Assembly: GCA_003170275.1 (NCBI GenBank)
Contig: PNAM01000078.1
Coordinates: forward strand, 44,696 to 108,695
DNA length: 64,000 nt
Reading direction: 5' to 3'
Source: Myxococcales bacterium
Lineage (GTDB): Bacteria; Myxococcota_A; Polyangia; Palsa-1104
The notes beneath the pieces are model-generated. The model was not told the DNA's origin. It was given only the letters and a program-made list of their open reading frames with translations, and did no database searches. A program made the translations under genes and the position numbers. Shown one piece after another: positions 8,225-18,100 of the stretch. Every line of letters starts with the position of its first letter. The first letter of the stretch is position 1.

Positions 8225-9892
8225 ATGAGGGGGTACGTCGTTGTGGCGCAGGTCCTCGCCTGGGCCCCTACGCTCAGCGCAGGGTGGGTTGCAATGGCGG
8301 GGGCGGTCGCGCACGCGGACGATCTGGCGGGCGAGGCGCGCGCGCACTACGAGTCGGGCCAGCAGTTCTACGAGCAGGGCCGCTACGACGAGGCGATCGG
8401 CGAGTACGAGACCGCGTACCGGCTCAAGCCGCACCCCAACGTGCTCTACAACATCGCGCAGGCGCACGAGCGGCTGCTCGAATACGGCCGCTCGGTGGAG
8501 TGGTTCGAGCGCTACCTGGCCGAGGCGCCGCCCGACGCCGAGTTCCGCGTAATCGTGCAGAACCGCCTGCGCGTGTTGCGCGGCTTGCCGGCGCGCATCT
8601 CGGTCACCACCATCCCCGAGCACGTCCACGCGCGTGTCGAAGGCGGCGGCAAGCGCATCGAGATCGACACGCCCGGCCTGTTCAAGGTGCCGGCGGGCGA
8701 CTACGAGATCGTCCTCGAGCAGCCGGGCTGGGAATCGGAGCGTCACGCCGTGCACGCCGAGCTCGGCCAGCCATACTTCTATCAATACCGGCTCAAGCGA
8801 TCGACCTCGCCGGTGGCGATCTTCAGCCGCCCGCGCGGCGCGCGCGTGTTCATCGACGACAAGCTGGTGGGTGAGACGCCTTACGCCGACCTGGTCGAGG
8901 TGGGCAAGCACCGCCTCTTGATCGAGCACCCCGACTACCCGTGGTACCGGCAGGAGATCGAGGTCAAGCCGGGCGCGCCGCTCAAGCTCGAGATCAAGCT
9001 CACCCGCCCCGTGCGCTCCGGGCGCACCGAGCTGGTGCTCTCCTCGATGATCTACGGCGGCGTCGCCGGGCCGCTCCTGGTGGCGGCGCTCTCGACCAAC
9101 TCCAACTTCATCTCGACCTCGAGCGGCCTGGGCGTGCTGTTGGCCTCGTCGGCGGCCGGCATCGGCGCGGGCTTCCTCGGCTCGTTCCTCTCCACCCGCG
9201 ACGGCGGCATCAAGGTCGGCCACTCCTCGATGATCATCGGCGGCGGGGCGTGGGGCACCTCGATCGGCGCGTCGCTCGCGCTCGGCCTGGGCGTGCCCAA
9301 TCAGTACACCTACGGCATGAGCCTTCTCGGCGGCGCGTTGGGCATCACGACCAGCGCGCTGATCGTGCGCTGGAAGGACGTCGCGCCCGGCACCGCCGGC
9401 ATCTTCAACTCCGGCGGCTTTTGGGGCACCGTCACCGGCGCGCTGATGGCCGAGGCGATCTTCGACAATCCCAGCTCGAGCCAGCTCGGCTGGTTCCTGC
9501 TCGGCGGCACGTCACTCGGCCTGATCACCAGCTCGCTGATCGCGTGGAAGGTCGATCGCACGCGCGGCCACGTGCTGCTCGTCGACGTCGGCGGGCTGGC
9601 CGGCAGCGGGCTCGGCTTCGCGCTCGGCTTCGCGGTCGGCACCAACTCCTCTGCCAACAACGGCGTGCAGGCCGGCTCCCGCTACGCGCTCGGCGGCATG
9701 GTGCTGGGCATGCTCGCCGCCTCGGTCCTCTCGCGCAACTACAAGGGCGACCTGCCGCCCGTCGAGGCGCTCCTCACCCACGAGCACGATCGCTGGGCCC
9801 TCGCCGTCCCCGACATCAAGATCGAGCAAGCGGTCACCCCCGAAGGCACCGCCCCCCGCTTCGTCCTCACCCTCGCCAAGGGAAAGTGGTAG
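8225..9892 (+). CDS. TPR and PEGA-domain multi-spanning membrane protein
   Basis: A 555-residue envelope protein. I chose the ATG that begins a signal-like segment (MRGYVVVAQVLAW), 20 bases after the kinase stop; an in-frame start 48 bases upstream would overlap the kinase gene. Residues about 30-115 are TPR repeats (ESGQQFYEQGRYDEAIGEYE), residues about 125-265 hold two PEGA-like units (SRPRGARVFIDDKLVGETPY), and the second half is a long series of Gly/Ser-rich hydrophobic segments, probably many membrane passes. A dispersed 32-bp DNA repeat forms part of the signal region. The TPR could bind a protein and the kinase upstream may control it, but no function is proven. Confidence 0.75.
   Translation: MRGYVVVAQVLAWAPTLSAGWVAMAGAVAHADDLAGEARAHYESGQQFYEQGRYDEAIGEYETAYRLKPHPNVLYNIAQAHERLLEYGRSVEWFERYLAEAPPDAEFRVIVQNRLRVLRGLPARISVTTIPEHVHARVEGGGKRIEIDTPGLFKVPAGDYEIVLEQPGWESERHAVHAELGQPYFYQYRLKRSTSPVAIFSRPRGARVFIDDKLVGETPYADLVEVGKHRLLIEHPDYPWYRQEIEVKPGAPLKLEIKLTRPVRSGRTELVLSSMIYGGVAGPLLVAALSTNSNFISTSSGLGVLLASSAAGIGAGFLGSFLSTRDGGIKVGHSSMIIGGGAWGTSIGASLALGLGVPNQYTYGMSLLGGALGITTSALIVRWKDVAPGTAGIFNSGGFWGTVTGALMAEAIFDNPSSSQLGWFLLGGTSLGLITSSLIAWKVDRTRGHVLLVDVGGLAGSGLGFALGFAVGTNSSANNGVQAGSRYALGGMVLGMLAASVLSRNYKGDLPPVEALLTHEHDRWALAVPDIKIEQAVTPEGTAPRFVLTLAKGKW
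8261..8292 (+). repeat. 32-bp dispersed coding repeat, copy A
   Basis: Starts TGGGCCCCTACGC, ends AGGGTGGGTTGC. The core CCCTACGC-TCA-GCGCAGGG is a hairpin with one A/C mismatch. Lies in the signal-peptide region of the TPR/PEGA gene, read as WAPTLSAGWVA (frame starting at its first base). Confidence 0.6.
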
Positions 9893-11170
9893 TCAGCCGA
9901 GAAACGACGGGATCGTCTCGCCGCGGATCAGGTCCTCGAGCTCCTCGCGCTTGCGCACGACGGCGAACTCGGCGCCCTTGACCATCACCTCGGCCACGCG
10001 CGGGCGGGTGTTGTAGTTCGAGGACATGGTGAACCCGTACGCGCCCGCCGACATGAGCGCCAGCAGATCGCCCTGTACAGGCTTCTGCGCGAGCGAGCGA
10101 TCGCGCGCCAGGAAGTCGCCGGTCTCGCAGATAGGCCCCACCACGTCGGCCACGTAGGCCGCGCCGCCGCGCTTCTCGACCGGCCAGATCGCGTGGTACG
10201 AGTCGTAGAACGCCGGCCGGATCAGATCGTTCATCGCCGCGTCGACGATCACGAAGTTCTTGATCTCGGACTGCTTGAGATAGAGCGTCTTGGTCAACAG
10301 CACGCCGGCGTTGCCGACGATCACGCGCCCGGGCTCGCAGATGAGCGTCAGGTCGAGCCCCGCGAACGCCTTCATCGCGTCCTGGATCGCCAGCCCGTAC
10401 TCGGCCGGCGAGGGCGGATCTTCCTGGTTGTACGGGATGCCGAGCCCGCCGCCGATGTCGAGGTAGCGCAGCTTGACGCCGTCCTTGACCAGCGAGCGGG
10501 TCAGCTCGCCGAGCCGCAGGATCGCGTCGCGGAACGGCGCGGTCTTGGTGAGCTGCGAGCCGATGTGGCAATCGAGCCCGATCACCTCGAGGTGTGGCAG
10601 CTTGAGCGCCGCCAGGAACTCGTCGCGCGCCCACGCCACAGGGATGCCGAACTTGTTCTTCTTCAGGCCGGTCGAGATGTACGGATGCGTCTCCGCGTCG
10701 ACGTCCGGGTTGATGCGCAGCGACACCGGCGCCTTCTTGTTCATGCGCGCCGCCACCCGCTCGATCGCCTCGAGCTCGGCGTGGCTCTCCACGTTGAAGG
10801 CGAGGATCCCCTTGTCGATCGCGTACTCGATCTCGTCGTCGCGCTTGCCGACGCCCGAGAACACGATCTTCTTGGGGTCCGCACCCACCTTGAGCGCGCG
10901 GAAGATCTCGCCGCGTGAGACGGTGTCCACGCCCGCGCCCCAGGACACCAGCGCCTTGAGCACGGCCAGGTTCGAGTTCGCCTTCACCGAATAGCAGACG
11001 ATGTGGCGCTTGGTCCCGCCGGTGTTGAGCGCGCTGTCGAACACGCGAAAGTGCCGCTCGAGCGTGGCGTAGCTGTAGATGTAGCAGGGCGTGCCTACCT
11101 GCTCGGCGATGCGTGCAAGCGGCACCTGCTCGCACCACAGCTCCGATCCCTGGTACTCGAAATGGTGCAT
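9893..11170 (-). CDS. lysA: Diaminopimelate decarboxylase
   Basis: A 425-residue PLP enzyme that decarboxylates meso-diaminopimelate to L-lysine, the last step of lysine synthesis. The PLP lysine is in YSVKANSN near residue 63; other hallmarks are SLRINPDVD, the HIGSQL strand, DIGGGLGIPY and the EPGR phosphate-binding motif; the C-terminal Cys site is in ICETGDFLA. The gene follows argH by 20 bases on the same strand, so lysine and arginine synthesis share a transcript here. Meso-diaminopimelate is also the substrate of the murE ligase 12 kb downstream. Identification is secure. Confidence 0.96.
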   Translation of the reverse strand: MHHFEYQGSELWCEQVPLARIAEQVGTPCYIYSYATLERHFRVFDSALNTGGTKRHIVCYSVKANSNLAVLKALVSWGAGVDTVSRGEIFRALKVGADPKKIVFSGVGKRDDEIEYAIDKGILAFNVESHAELEAIERVAARMNKKAPVSLRINPDVDAETHPYISTGLKKNKFGIPVAWARDEFLAALKLPHLEVIGLDCHIGSQLTKTAPFRDAILRLGELTRSLVKDGVKLRYLDIGGGLGIPYNQEDPPSPAEYGLAIQDAMKAFAGLDLTLICEPGRVIVGNAGVLLTKTLYLKQSEIKNFVIVDAAMNDLIRPAFYDSYHAIWPVEKRGGAAYVADVVGPICETGDFLARDRSLAQKPVQGDLLALMSAGAYGFTMSSNYNTRPRVAEVMVKGAEFAVVRKREELEDLIRGETIPSFLG

Positions 11171-11190
11171 CTCGACCGTTCTCCTATCGC

Positions 11191-12567
11191 CTATCGATTC
11201 AGCCGAAACTCGGCCTGCGCGATCGCTTCTACCACGCGGCCTCGCGCCGGGCCGCCGATCACGTCGCGGCGATCAACCGCGCGCCCGGCGTCGAGCACCT
11301 GGACGATGTCGTCGCCGAGCAGCGCCAGCCCGCCGGCCGCGTCGCGCATCTCCGCCACCGACAGCCCGGCCAGATCGACCCCGCGCTCGGTCGCCCGCCG
11401 CACGATCGCGCCCGCCGCCGCGTGCGCCTGGCGAAACGGCAGCCCACGCGCCGCCAGGTAGTCCGCCACTTCGGTGGCCAACAGATGACCCTCGTCGAGC
11501 GCGCGCCGCATGCGCGGCACGTCGAAGCGCGCGCCGGCGAGCAGCCCGGTCATGGTGCGCGTGCAGGCCAGCGCGGTCTCGACCGCGTCGTAGAGCGGCT
11601 CCTGGGTCTCCTGCAGATCCTTATTATAGGCGAGCGGCAGACCCTTCAAGACCGTCAGCAGCGCGACCAGGTCGCCGAACACCCGCCCGGCCTTGGCACG
11701 CACCAGCTCCGGCACGTCCGGGTTGACCTTCTGCGGCATGATCGAAGACCCCGAGCAGTACGCCTCCGGCAGATGCACGAAGCCGAACTCCTGCGTCGCC
11801 CACAGCACCAGCTCTTCGCCGAGTCGCGACAGGTGCGCCATCAAGAGCGCGCACGCCGAGACGATCTCCACGGCGAAGTCGCGATCGCCGACCGCGTCCA
11901 GGCTGTTGCGGGTCACGCCGTGAAAGCCGAGCGCCTTGGCCGACATCTCGCGATCGATCGGGAAGGTGGTCGCCGCCAGCGCGCCCGATCCGAGCGGCGA
12001 CAAGCCCGCGCGCCGCGCTGCGTCTGAGAGGCGCTCGCCGTCGCGCGCGAACATCTCCACGTACGCGAGCAGGTGATGCGCGAGCCGCACCGGCTGCGCG
12101 CGCTGCAGGTGGGTGTACCCCGGGCACAGCGTGTCCACGTGCGCGCGAGCCTGCTCGACCAGCGCGCGCTCGAGCATGCGCAGCGCGTCACCGAGCTTGC
12201 CCGCCTGATCGAGCGCGTACAGCTTGAGGTCGGTGGCCACCTGATCGTTGCGGCTGCGCGCGGTGTGCAGCCGTGCGCCCGCGTCGCCGATGATCTCGGT
12301 GAGCCGCTGCTCGACGTTCATGTGCACGTCTTCGAGCTGCGGGTCGAGCACGAGCTCACCGCGCGCCCACTCCGCCTGCACCTGGTCGAGCCCGGCGCAG
12401 ATCTGATCGGCGTCCGCCACCGGCAGGATGCCCTGCGCCGCGAGCATGCGCGCGTGCGCTTTTGAGCCCTCGATGTCGTAGGGAAGGAGCCGCCGGTCGA
12501 ACGCCACGGAAGCGTTCAGGTCGGCAGCATCAGGAGCCAGCTTGGATTCGAATCGTCCCCGGCGCAT
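11191..12567 (-). CDS. argH: Argininosuccinate lyase
   Basis: A 458-residue fumarase/aspartase-superfamily enzyme that splits argininosuccinate to arginine and fumarate, the final arginine step. The family signature GSSIMPQKVNPD with the catalytic serine is present, as are the HTARSRNDQVATD and GYTHLQRAQP segments. I take the ATG of MRRGRFESKL; a GTG four codons earlier would also fit. It is followed closely by lysA and preceded by the Fic-fold gene, whose stop lies 25 bases upstream, so the three may be co-transcribed. Start position is the only doubt. Confidence 0.95.
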   Translation of the reverse strand: MRRGRFESKLAPDAADLNASVAFDRRLLPYDIEGSKAHARMLAAQGILPVADADQICAGLDQVQAEWARGELVLDPQLEDVHMNVEQRLTEIIGDAGARLHTARSRNDQVATDLKLYALDQAGKLGDALRMLERALVEQARAHVDTLCPGYTHLQRAQPVRLAHHLLAYVEMFARDGERLSDAARRAGLSPLGSGALAATTFPIDREMSAKALGFHGVTRNSLDAVGDRDFAVEIVSACALLMAHLSRLGEELVLWATQEFGFVHLPEAYCSGSSIMPQKVNPDVPELVRAKAGRVFGDLVALLTVLKGLPLAYNKDLQETQEPLYDAVETALACTRTMTGLLAGARFDVPRMRRALDEGHLLATEVADYLAARGLPFRQAHAAAGAIVRRATERGVDLAGLSVAEMRDAAGGLALLGDDIVQVLDAGRAVDRRDVIGGPARGRVVEAIAQAEFRLNR

Positions 12568-12592
12568 GGCCGGCAGCACTCTACTACAAGTG

Positions 12593-13405
12593 CTACGCGG
12601 AGCGCTTGTGCTGCGACTTGGCCTCTTCGAGCTCCTGGAAGAAGCGGGTCGAGGTCTCGACGCCGTTCTCCAGCGACTCGAGGACCAGCGGCACCAGGCC
12701 CGCGGTCTCGGCGCGCAGCACGTCGTAGTAACGCTGGCGCTCGATGCTGTGGATGACGATGGGCGGGAACCCGTCGCGAATCAGCATCAGGTTCATCAGC
12801 AGCCGCGCGACCTTTCCCGAGTTCTTCGGCCACGGGAAGATGGCCATCAACCGATAGTGGGCGCGCGCCGCACGCTCGACCGGGTGGATGTGCTGGGTCT
12901 CTTCTTCGTCCAGCCACTCGACCAGCTTGCGCATCTTGATCGCGATCTTGTCGGGCTGCGCAATCTCGTGAAAGTACAGGCGGTGGAGCGGGTTGTCCTT
13001 GCGGTACGGATTCCCCTTCGCCTTCTCATCCGGCGTGAGCGCGCTGTGCAGCAGCTTCAGCGTCTCGATCGTGATCTGGTTCTTTTTCTTGGCCGCCTTG
13101 CGGGGCTGGTCGTGCTTCTCGGCGGCCCACGCGCGTGCCATCTGACGCACCATCTCGATGGAGGCCTTGTGATGCTTGATCTCCTCGTACATCGGAATCA
13201 GCGTGACGTCCGAGATGATCTTCTTGTCGATGGCCGCCTTGAGCTCGTGGTACGAGAGCACGACGCCTTCGAGCGCGTTGTCGTGATAGATCCACGACTG
13301 ATCGAGCTTGTCGTCGAACTCGACTACGATCTGCGGATTGGCTCGCATCCGAAGCTCGCGCAGCGCTTCTACCTTGCTGTCGAGCGAGAAAAACTTAGTC
13401 TCCAT
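12593..13405 (-). CDS. Fic-fold protein with degenerate active-site motif
   Basis: A 270-residue Fic/Fido-fold protein. The N-terminal segment YHDNALEGVVLSYHEL matches the Fic inhibitory helix region (conserved Glu-Gly), and RAHYRLMAIF plus ARLLMNLMLIRDGFPP match the two helices around the catalytic loop. In active Fic enzymes the loop reads HPFxxGNGRxxR; here it reads FPWPKNSGKVAR, so the catalytic His is Phe, Gly-Asn is Asn-Ser and the phosphate-binding Arg is Lys. AMP transfer by the usual mechanism therefore looks impossible. The start is set by a good ribosome site (AAGGAG, 7 bases before ATG). It is an upstream neighbour of argH-lysA. Role unknown. Confidence 0.8.
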   Translation of the reverse strand: METKFFSLDSKVEALRELRMRANPQIVVEFDDKLDQSWIYHDNALEGVVLSYHELKAAIDKKIISDVTLIPMYEEIKHHKASIEMVRQMARAWAAEKHDQPRKAAKKKNQITIETLKLLHSALTPDEKAKGNPYRKDNPLHRLYFHEIAQPDKIAIKMRKLVEWLDEEETQHIHPVERAARAHYRLMAIFPWPKNSGKVARLLMNLMLIRDGFPPIVIHSIERQRYYDVLRAETAGLVPLVLESLENGVETSTRFFQELEEAKSQHKRSA

Positions 13406-13452
13406 CCCCTCACTCCTTAGTATTAACTGGGCAAATCGTCTTGCAGATGACA

Positions 13453-13482
13453 ATGCTAACGTGAGTCCGCACTCCGAGTCAA
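13453..13482 (-). promoter_or_regulatory. Promoter candidate for the Fic-fold gene
   Basis: Minus-strand TTGACT (5 of 6 to consensus), 18-base spacer, TAGCAT (4 of 6), about 48 bases before the start codon and within the A/T-richer spacer. Visual match only. Confidence 0.4.
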
Positions 13483-13743
13483 TAGATCGAGTACAAGTAG
13501 TCAGACGTAGGCGGAAGGGTGACCATTATCAAGACACCGTCCCATCTGGGAACGATCCACCCGCCACGATCGTAACGTCTTCAATTTCAGTTACTTGTCA
13601 CTTTCTGTAGTATTTGCAAGCACGGTGTGTTTTTTATGGCGCACCGTGTAATCTCCGCACAGTGATTGCACTTTTCACGCGAGATGTGCGTATCTGGCAC
13701 ACTGTTAATCGGCTAACGGTCTCGCCCGTCGCCAACATCCCGG

Positions 13744-13772
13744 TAGACAACGCGTAATCGCTATGTTTTATT
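13744..13772 (+). promoter_or_regulatory. Promoter candidate for the beta-barrel gene
   Basis: TAGACA (5 of 6), exactly 17 bases, TTTATT (4 of 6), about 96 bases before the GTG start. Plausible sigma-70-like spacing; not mapped. Confidence 0.4.
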
Positions 13773-13868
13773 GCGCCCTTCTTGGGGATCAAGCAGGCGA
13801 TTGGCGGTGGATCGCTTCTTGAAGAGCGGCCTGGCCGCCTGTACCCCGGGCCGCAGAAGGAGCAAGAC

Positions 13869-15122
13869 GTGAAAAGGTACCTCATCGGGTTCGCTCTCGC
13901 TTCCAGTGTTCTCGGCATGACCTCGGCGGCCTACGGCCAGCTGACTCCCAGCCCTGGTACCGCAGCATCCATCGAAGGGCAGAAGAAAGACGACAAGGTC
14001 CCGTTCTACGGCCTCTCGTTCGACTTCACGATCAACGACGGCACCGGCCTGAACTCGGTTGGCCAAAACTACCGCAACGACTTGATCTTCTACTTCGAGC
14101 CGACCTGGAACGTGGGCGCGCGCTTCTTCAAGAAGACCTGGGCGAAGACCTTCGCCATCGCGGCCCGGTTCTCGGTCACCCAGGAGCTCTCGGGCACCGA
14201 CGACTCCTCCTTTAATGGAGTCTCCAACACCGGCCCGCACGGCACCTGCTCGAACATCACTCCGAGCTCCAACGGCGGCCTGGTCGACCCCACCACGGTG
14301 GGCTACTGCAACCCCGCCGGCAACGATCGCCGCGCCGACTACTCGGACGTCTGGCTCACCTTCAAGCTGCCGAAGGTGTACACCATTCCGAAGCTTGCCG
14401 TGAGCATCAGCCCGTCGCTCCGCTTCGTCCTGCCCACCTCGCAGGAGAGCCGCTACCAGACCTTGCAGATCGCGATGACCCCTTCGGTCTCGCTCTCGCG
14501 CAACTTCTGGAAGGACCGCATCCACGTCGGCTACGGGCTTGGATTTACGAAGAACTTCCACAGCCAGCCGATCGGCCAGATCGATCCGCAGACGGGCGGC
14601 CTGGCGGGCACCACGGGCGGCAACTCGTTCGACGGCACGGTCGGCACCTCCATTTCGAACTTCTATAATGATCCGAGCCGAGTCGGCTCGGTCGGCGGCT
14701 ACAACGTCAACTACCAGGTCACCCAGAGCTTCTCGGGCGGCATCGTGTTCAACGACAAGTGGTCGTTCGACATTCTCTACCTGCTGCTCAACGCGTACAC
14801 CTACGATCCCGGCTGCAACTACGCGGTCAACGGCCAGTCCTATGACCTCTGCCAGTCGGGCAACGCGGTCGCGGCGAACTCCGGATCGTCGCTCAACCGC
14901 GACACCAAGGGTCCGAACCAGGTGTTCTGGGCGACGCTCGGCTACCAGCCGCTCGACTGGCTCGGCGTCTCGCTGGCGCTGATCACCTTCTCGCCCACCT
15001 ACAAGCCGGACTCGACCTATCGGCAGGGCATCATCTCTACGGATTACAACGCGTTTTCGACCGTCAACCTCAGCGCGACCGTGACGATCGACAAGCTCGT
15101 GAACAAGTTTCGGAAGAATTAG
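13869..15122 (+). CDS. Outer-membrane beta-barrel protein
   Basis: A 417-residue secreted protein. The GTG start follows AGAAGGAG and opens a classical signal peptide (KRYLIGFALASSVLGM, cleavage after AYG). The rest alternates polar and aromatic residues in strands (FYFEPTWNVGARFF, FWATLGYQPLDWLGVSLALITF) and ends with amphipathic strands, the look of an outer-membrane barrel or transporter-like porin. No catalytic motif seen. It lies 47 bases before the large metalloprotease gene and is probably co-transcribed with it; both end at the same strong terminator. Role might be a channel or anchor linked to that protease (inference). Confidence 0.7.
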   Translation: MKRYLIGFALASSVLGMTSAAYGQLTPSPGTAASIEGQKKDDKVPFYGLSFDFTINDGTGLNSVGQNYRNDLIFYFEPTWNVGARFFKKTWAKTFAIAARFSVTQELSGTDDSSFNGVSNTGPHGTCSNITPSSNGGLVDPTTVGYCNPAGNDRRADYSDVWLTFKLPKVYTIPKLAVSISPSLRFVLPTSQESRYQTLQIAMTPSVSLSRNFWKDRIHVGYGLGFTKNFHSQPIGQIDPQTGGLAGTTGGNSFDGTVGTSISNFYNDPSRVGSVGGYNVNYQVTQSFSGGIVFNDKWSFDILYLLLNAYTYDPGCNYAVNGQSYDLCQSGNAVAANSGSSLNRDTKGPNQVFWATLGYQPLDWLGVSLALITFSPTYKPDSTYRQGIISTDYNAFSTVNLSATVTIDKLVNKFRKN

Positions 15123-15169
15123 GCGGATTTGAATTGCGCTCTCAAATTTTCAACGGAGGCATGAGCACG

Positions 15170-18100
15170 ATGTCTAGGTTCATCAAGATCAGCTACGCGG
15201 CGTTGGCCATCACCCTGGTCACGGCCGGATGCACGGAGCGGGCACCGCGCTCGTTCGTACAGCCGAACGTCATCAAGAAGTCCGACATGGATGGCACCTG
15301 GCATTACATCCAGACGGTCACCGACGCGCCTGCGACGTCGAGCTTCATGTTCATCGGGAACTCGTCCGAGCTCATGAAGGTCAAGTTCGACATCCAGGAG
15401 GAAGTGCTCTTCGCCCGCCGTTCCTACGAGCAGATTCAAGGCTCGGAAGACGCCTATACGCAGGATCCCTCCACGTATGAAGGCCAGCCGGTGGCCGCGT
15501 GGCCGATCAAGTCGCAGTTCGACATCATCCGCGACTACAACGCGACGACCGGTGAGGAGACCAACCGGATCATCGAGTCGACGGAGCGCGCCTGGAACGA
15601 GCGCGAGTTCATCCGCGTCGACTGGTCGAACAACCTGTTGAACGACGCCGACGTGGTCGGCCTCGGCATCAACTTCTTCTTCGAGGACGGCGCCAAGGTC
15701 GAGTCGGCGTCGTACTGGGAGTCTGATCCGACCAAGCCGGACGCGTTCCACATGGAGCGCGCCGACGACACCGACGCCGACGAGTTCACGGCCGGTGAAG
15801 CGAACTACATGGACGTCACCAACAAGTGGGTGATCACCCCCACCGAGAAGACCCTCAGCTTCGACGAGGGCGGCGTCACCTCCACCGTGACCTACCCGGC
15901 TTGCTTCCTGTCGTACCAGACCGACGATTGCTCGTCGCAGGTCGTCAAGGTCAAGCACTCGTTCGCCAAGATCTCGCCCAAGCACGACTTCCAGCCGCGC
16001 AACTGGGACGGCAAGCAGATGGAGCTGTTCGGCATCTGGGACGTGGGTCTGAACCGTCTGACCTACAACCGTCAGTACGGCGTGACCAACTCGGGCTTCA
16101 AGCGCCACGCGGCGCGCTTCAACATGTGGAAGAAGTCCTACCAGGACGACGGCAAGACGCCGATCCCGTACGATCAGCGCGAAGTGCGTACGACCCCGTA
16201 CTACGCGGAGTCGTCGCTCGAGCCGTTCCCGACCGAGCTCTTCGACAGCGGCAAGGAGATCATCCGTCAGTGGAACGTGGCCGTGAAGGCTTCGCTCCAG
16301 CTGGTCATGGGCAAGGACCCGGGCGCCGACGCGTTCGTGTGGTGCCACAATCCGGTCAAGCTTCATGACGACTCGATGGGTACGGCCGACGACGCGGCGT
16401 GCAAGAGCACGCTCAAGGCGCAGCTCGACGCGCTCGGCAACGTGGTCAAGGACGCCAACGGCGACCCGATCTACAAGGCTCGCCAGGCCGATCCGCGCCG
16501 CTCGACCATCTTCTGGGTCAACCAGGAGCAGAACGCGGGCCCGCTCGGTTACGGCCCGCCGCTGTTCGACGTCGAGACCGGCGAGACCATCTCCGGCCAG
16601 GCCTACATCTATGGTGCGGCGCTCGACACTTACGCCGCCCGCTCGCGCGACCTCGTGTTGCTGATCGCCGGCAAGATCGCGCCGGACGCCTACATCGCCG
16701 GTCAGAACGTGCAGGACTGGGTTTCGCAGAACAAGGCAGGCGTCAACGACTTCCCGCTCTACGGAGCGGCGGACGTCAGCAAGAAGGTCGCGGCGATGGA
16801 CTTCAGCTGGGCCAAGGGTCAGGCGCCGGAAGCGCCGATCGACGGCTCGAGCCTGGGCGCGCTGCTCACCTCGCTGCGCAACCGCGAAGACGCGATGTAC
16901 AAGGGCGGCATCTTCGGCAACAACAACACCGACCTGCAGCAGCTTCACCGCGACCGCCTGCGTGGCACGCAGCTCGAGGGCATGATGGTCAACAGCGACG
17001 TCATGCAGCTCTCGGGCGGCGCAGCTTCCGCCGACTGGACCAGCCTGTCCGCCGACGAGAAGATGCGCGTTTCGCCGATTCGCTCGCAGGCCGTGCGCCA
17101 GGCGATCAACGATCGGCTCGACAAGATGCGCGCGTTTGGCTACGACTTCGCGGACTTCGCCGACGAAGGCCTGGCGCAGCGTGCATTTGCGCTCGCCAAC
17201 GACAAGAGCATCCCGAACATGGACCCGGAAGCGATTCGTCAGAAGCTCCGCAAGGACATCTTCCTGGCGGTCACGCTGCACGAAGTCGGACACAACATGG
17301 GTCTCCGCCACAACTTCCGCGCTTCGTGGGACTCGATGAACTACTTCCCGCAGTACTGGGCGCTTCGTAGCGCCGCGGCGACCAACACGGCGGCGCAGCG
17401 GTACATTGGCTACGACCCGACGACCGGCACGCCGGTCGGCGCCAAGTTCAACGGCGCGGACTGCGCCACGCCGCTCCGCAAGGGCACCCTTCGTCCCCGC
17501 TACATCGACTGCCCGGGTGGCGCGGTGTCGATGGACGAGTTCCAGGGCGGGATCCGCGAGTTCCAGTACTCGTCGATCATGGACTACGGCGCGGAGTTCA
17601 ACTCCGACCTCATGGGCCTCGGCATGTACGACAAGGCCGCGATGAAGTTCAGCTACGCAGGCGACGGCTACGTGGAGGTGTTCACCGACTCCAAGACCGA
17701 CACCCTGTCGAAGCAGAATTGGGCTTCGCTGCACGCCTTCCAGAACGCGTTCGGCTTCCCGTCGCCGATCTCCCTGTTCGGCTCGGGCTCGATCAACTAC
17801 ACCAGCTACCCGAACCTGTTCAACAGCGGCGCGGCCAGCATCGGGATGCGCAAGGACGTTCCGTACGCGTCGATCAGCGGCACCGACGTGTGCGACTCGA
17901 GTGGGAAGTGCTACTTCCAGTCCGATCCGGACAACAACCCGCTCGTCCCGTACTTCTTCTGCTCGGACGAGTTCGTCGGCAACCTGACCTGCGCGCGCTT
18001 CGACTCGGGTGCGGATGCCTACGAGCAGGTGCATGACATCATCTCGCGTTACGAGAACTTCTACCTGCTCAACAACTTCAAGCGCGATCGCTACACGTTC

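Larger units (their letters stand above)
13406..13868. other. Non-coding region between divergent genes
   Basis: About 460 bases, visibly richer in A/T than the neighbours, with no convincing gene on either strand. It holds a promoter candidate for each divergent gene (entered separately) and a 7-bp inverted repeat CACGGTG / CACCGTG at 13621-13648 around a T-rich spacer. The last 20 bases hold the ribosome site AGAAGGAG of the beta-barrel gene. Confidence 0.6.

Noticed and set aside
12536..12556. tRNA T-loop-like sequence GGATTCGAATC
   Set aside because: The flanking bases do not form a T stem, no acceptor or anticodon arm is present, and the region codes for ArgH.
13621..13648. Inverted repeat CACGGTG / CACCGTG as a terminator or operator
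   Set aside because: Only 7 bp with a 14-base spacer and no T-run at the right place on either strand; kept only as a note in the intergenic entry.
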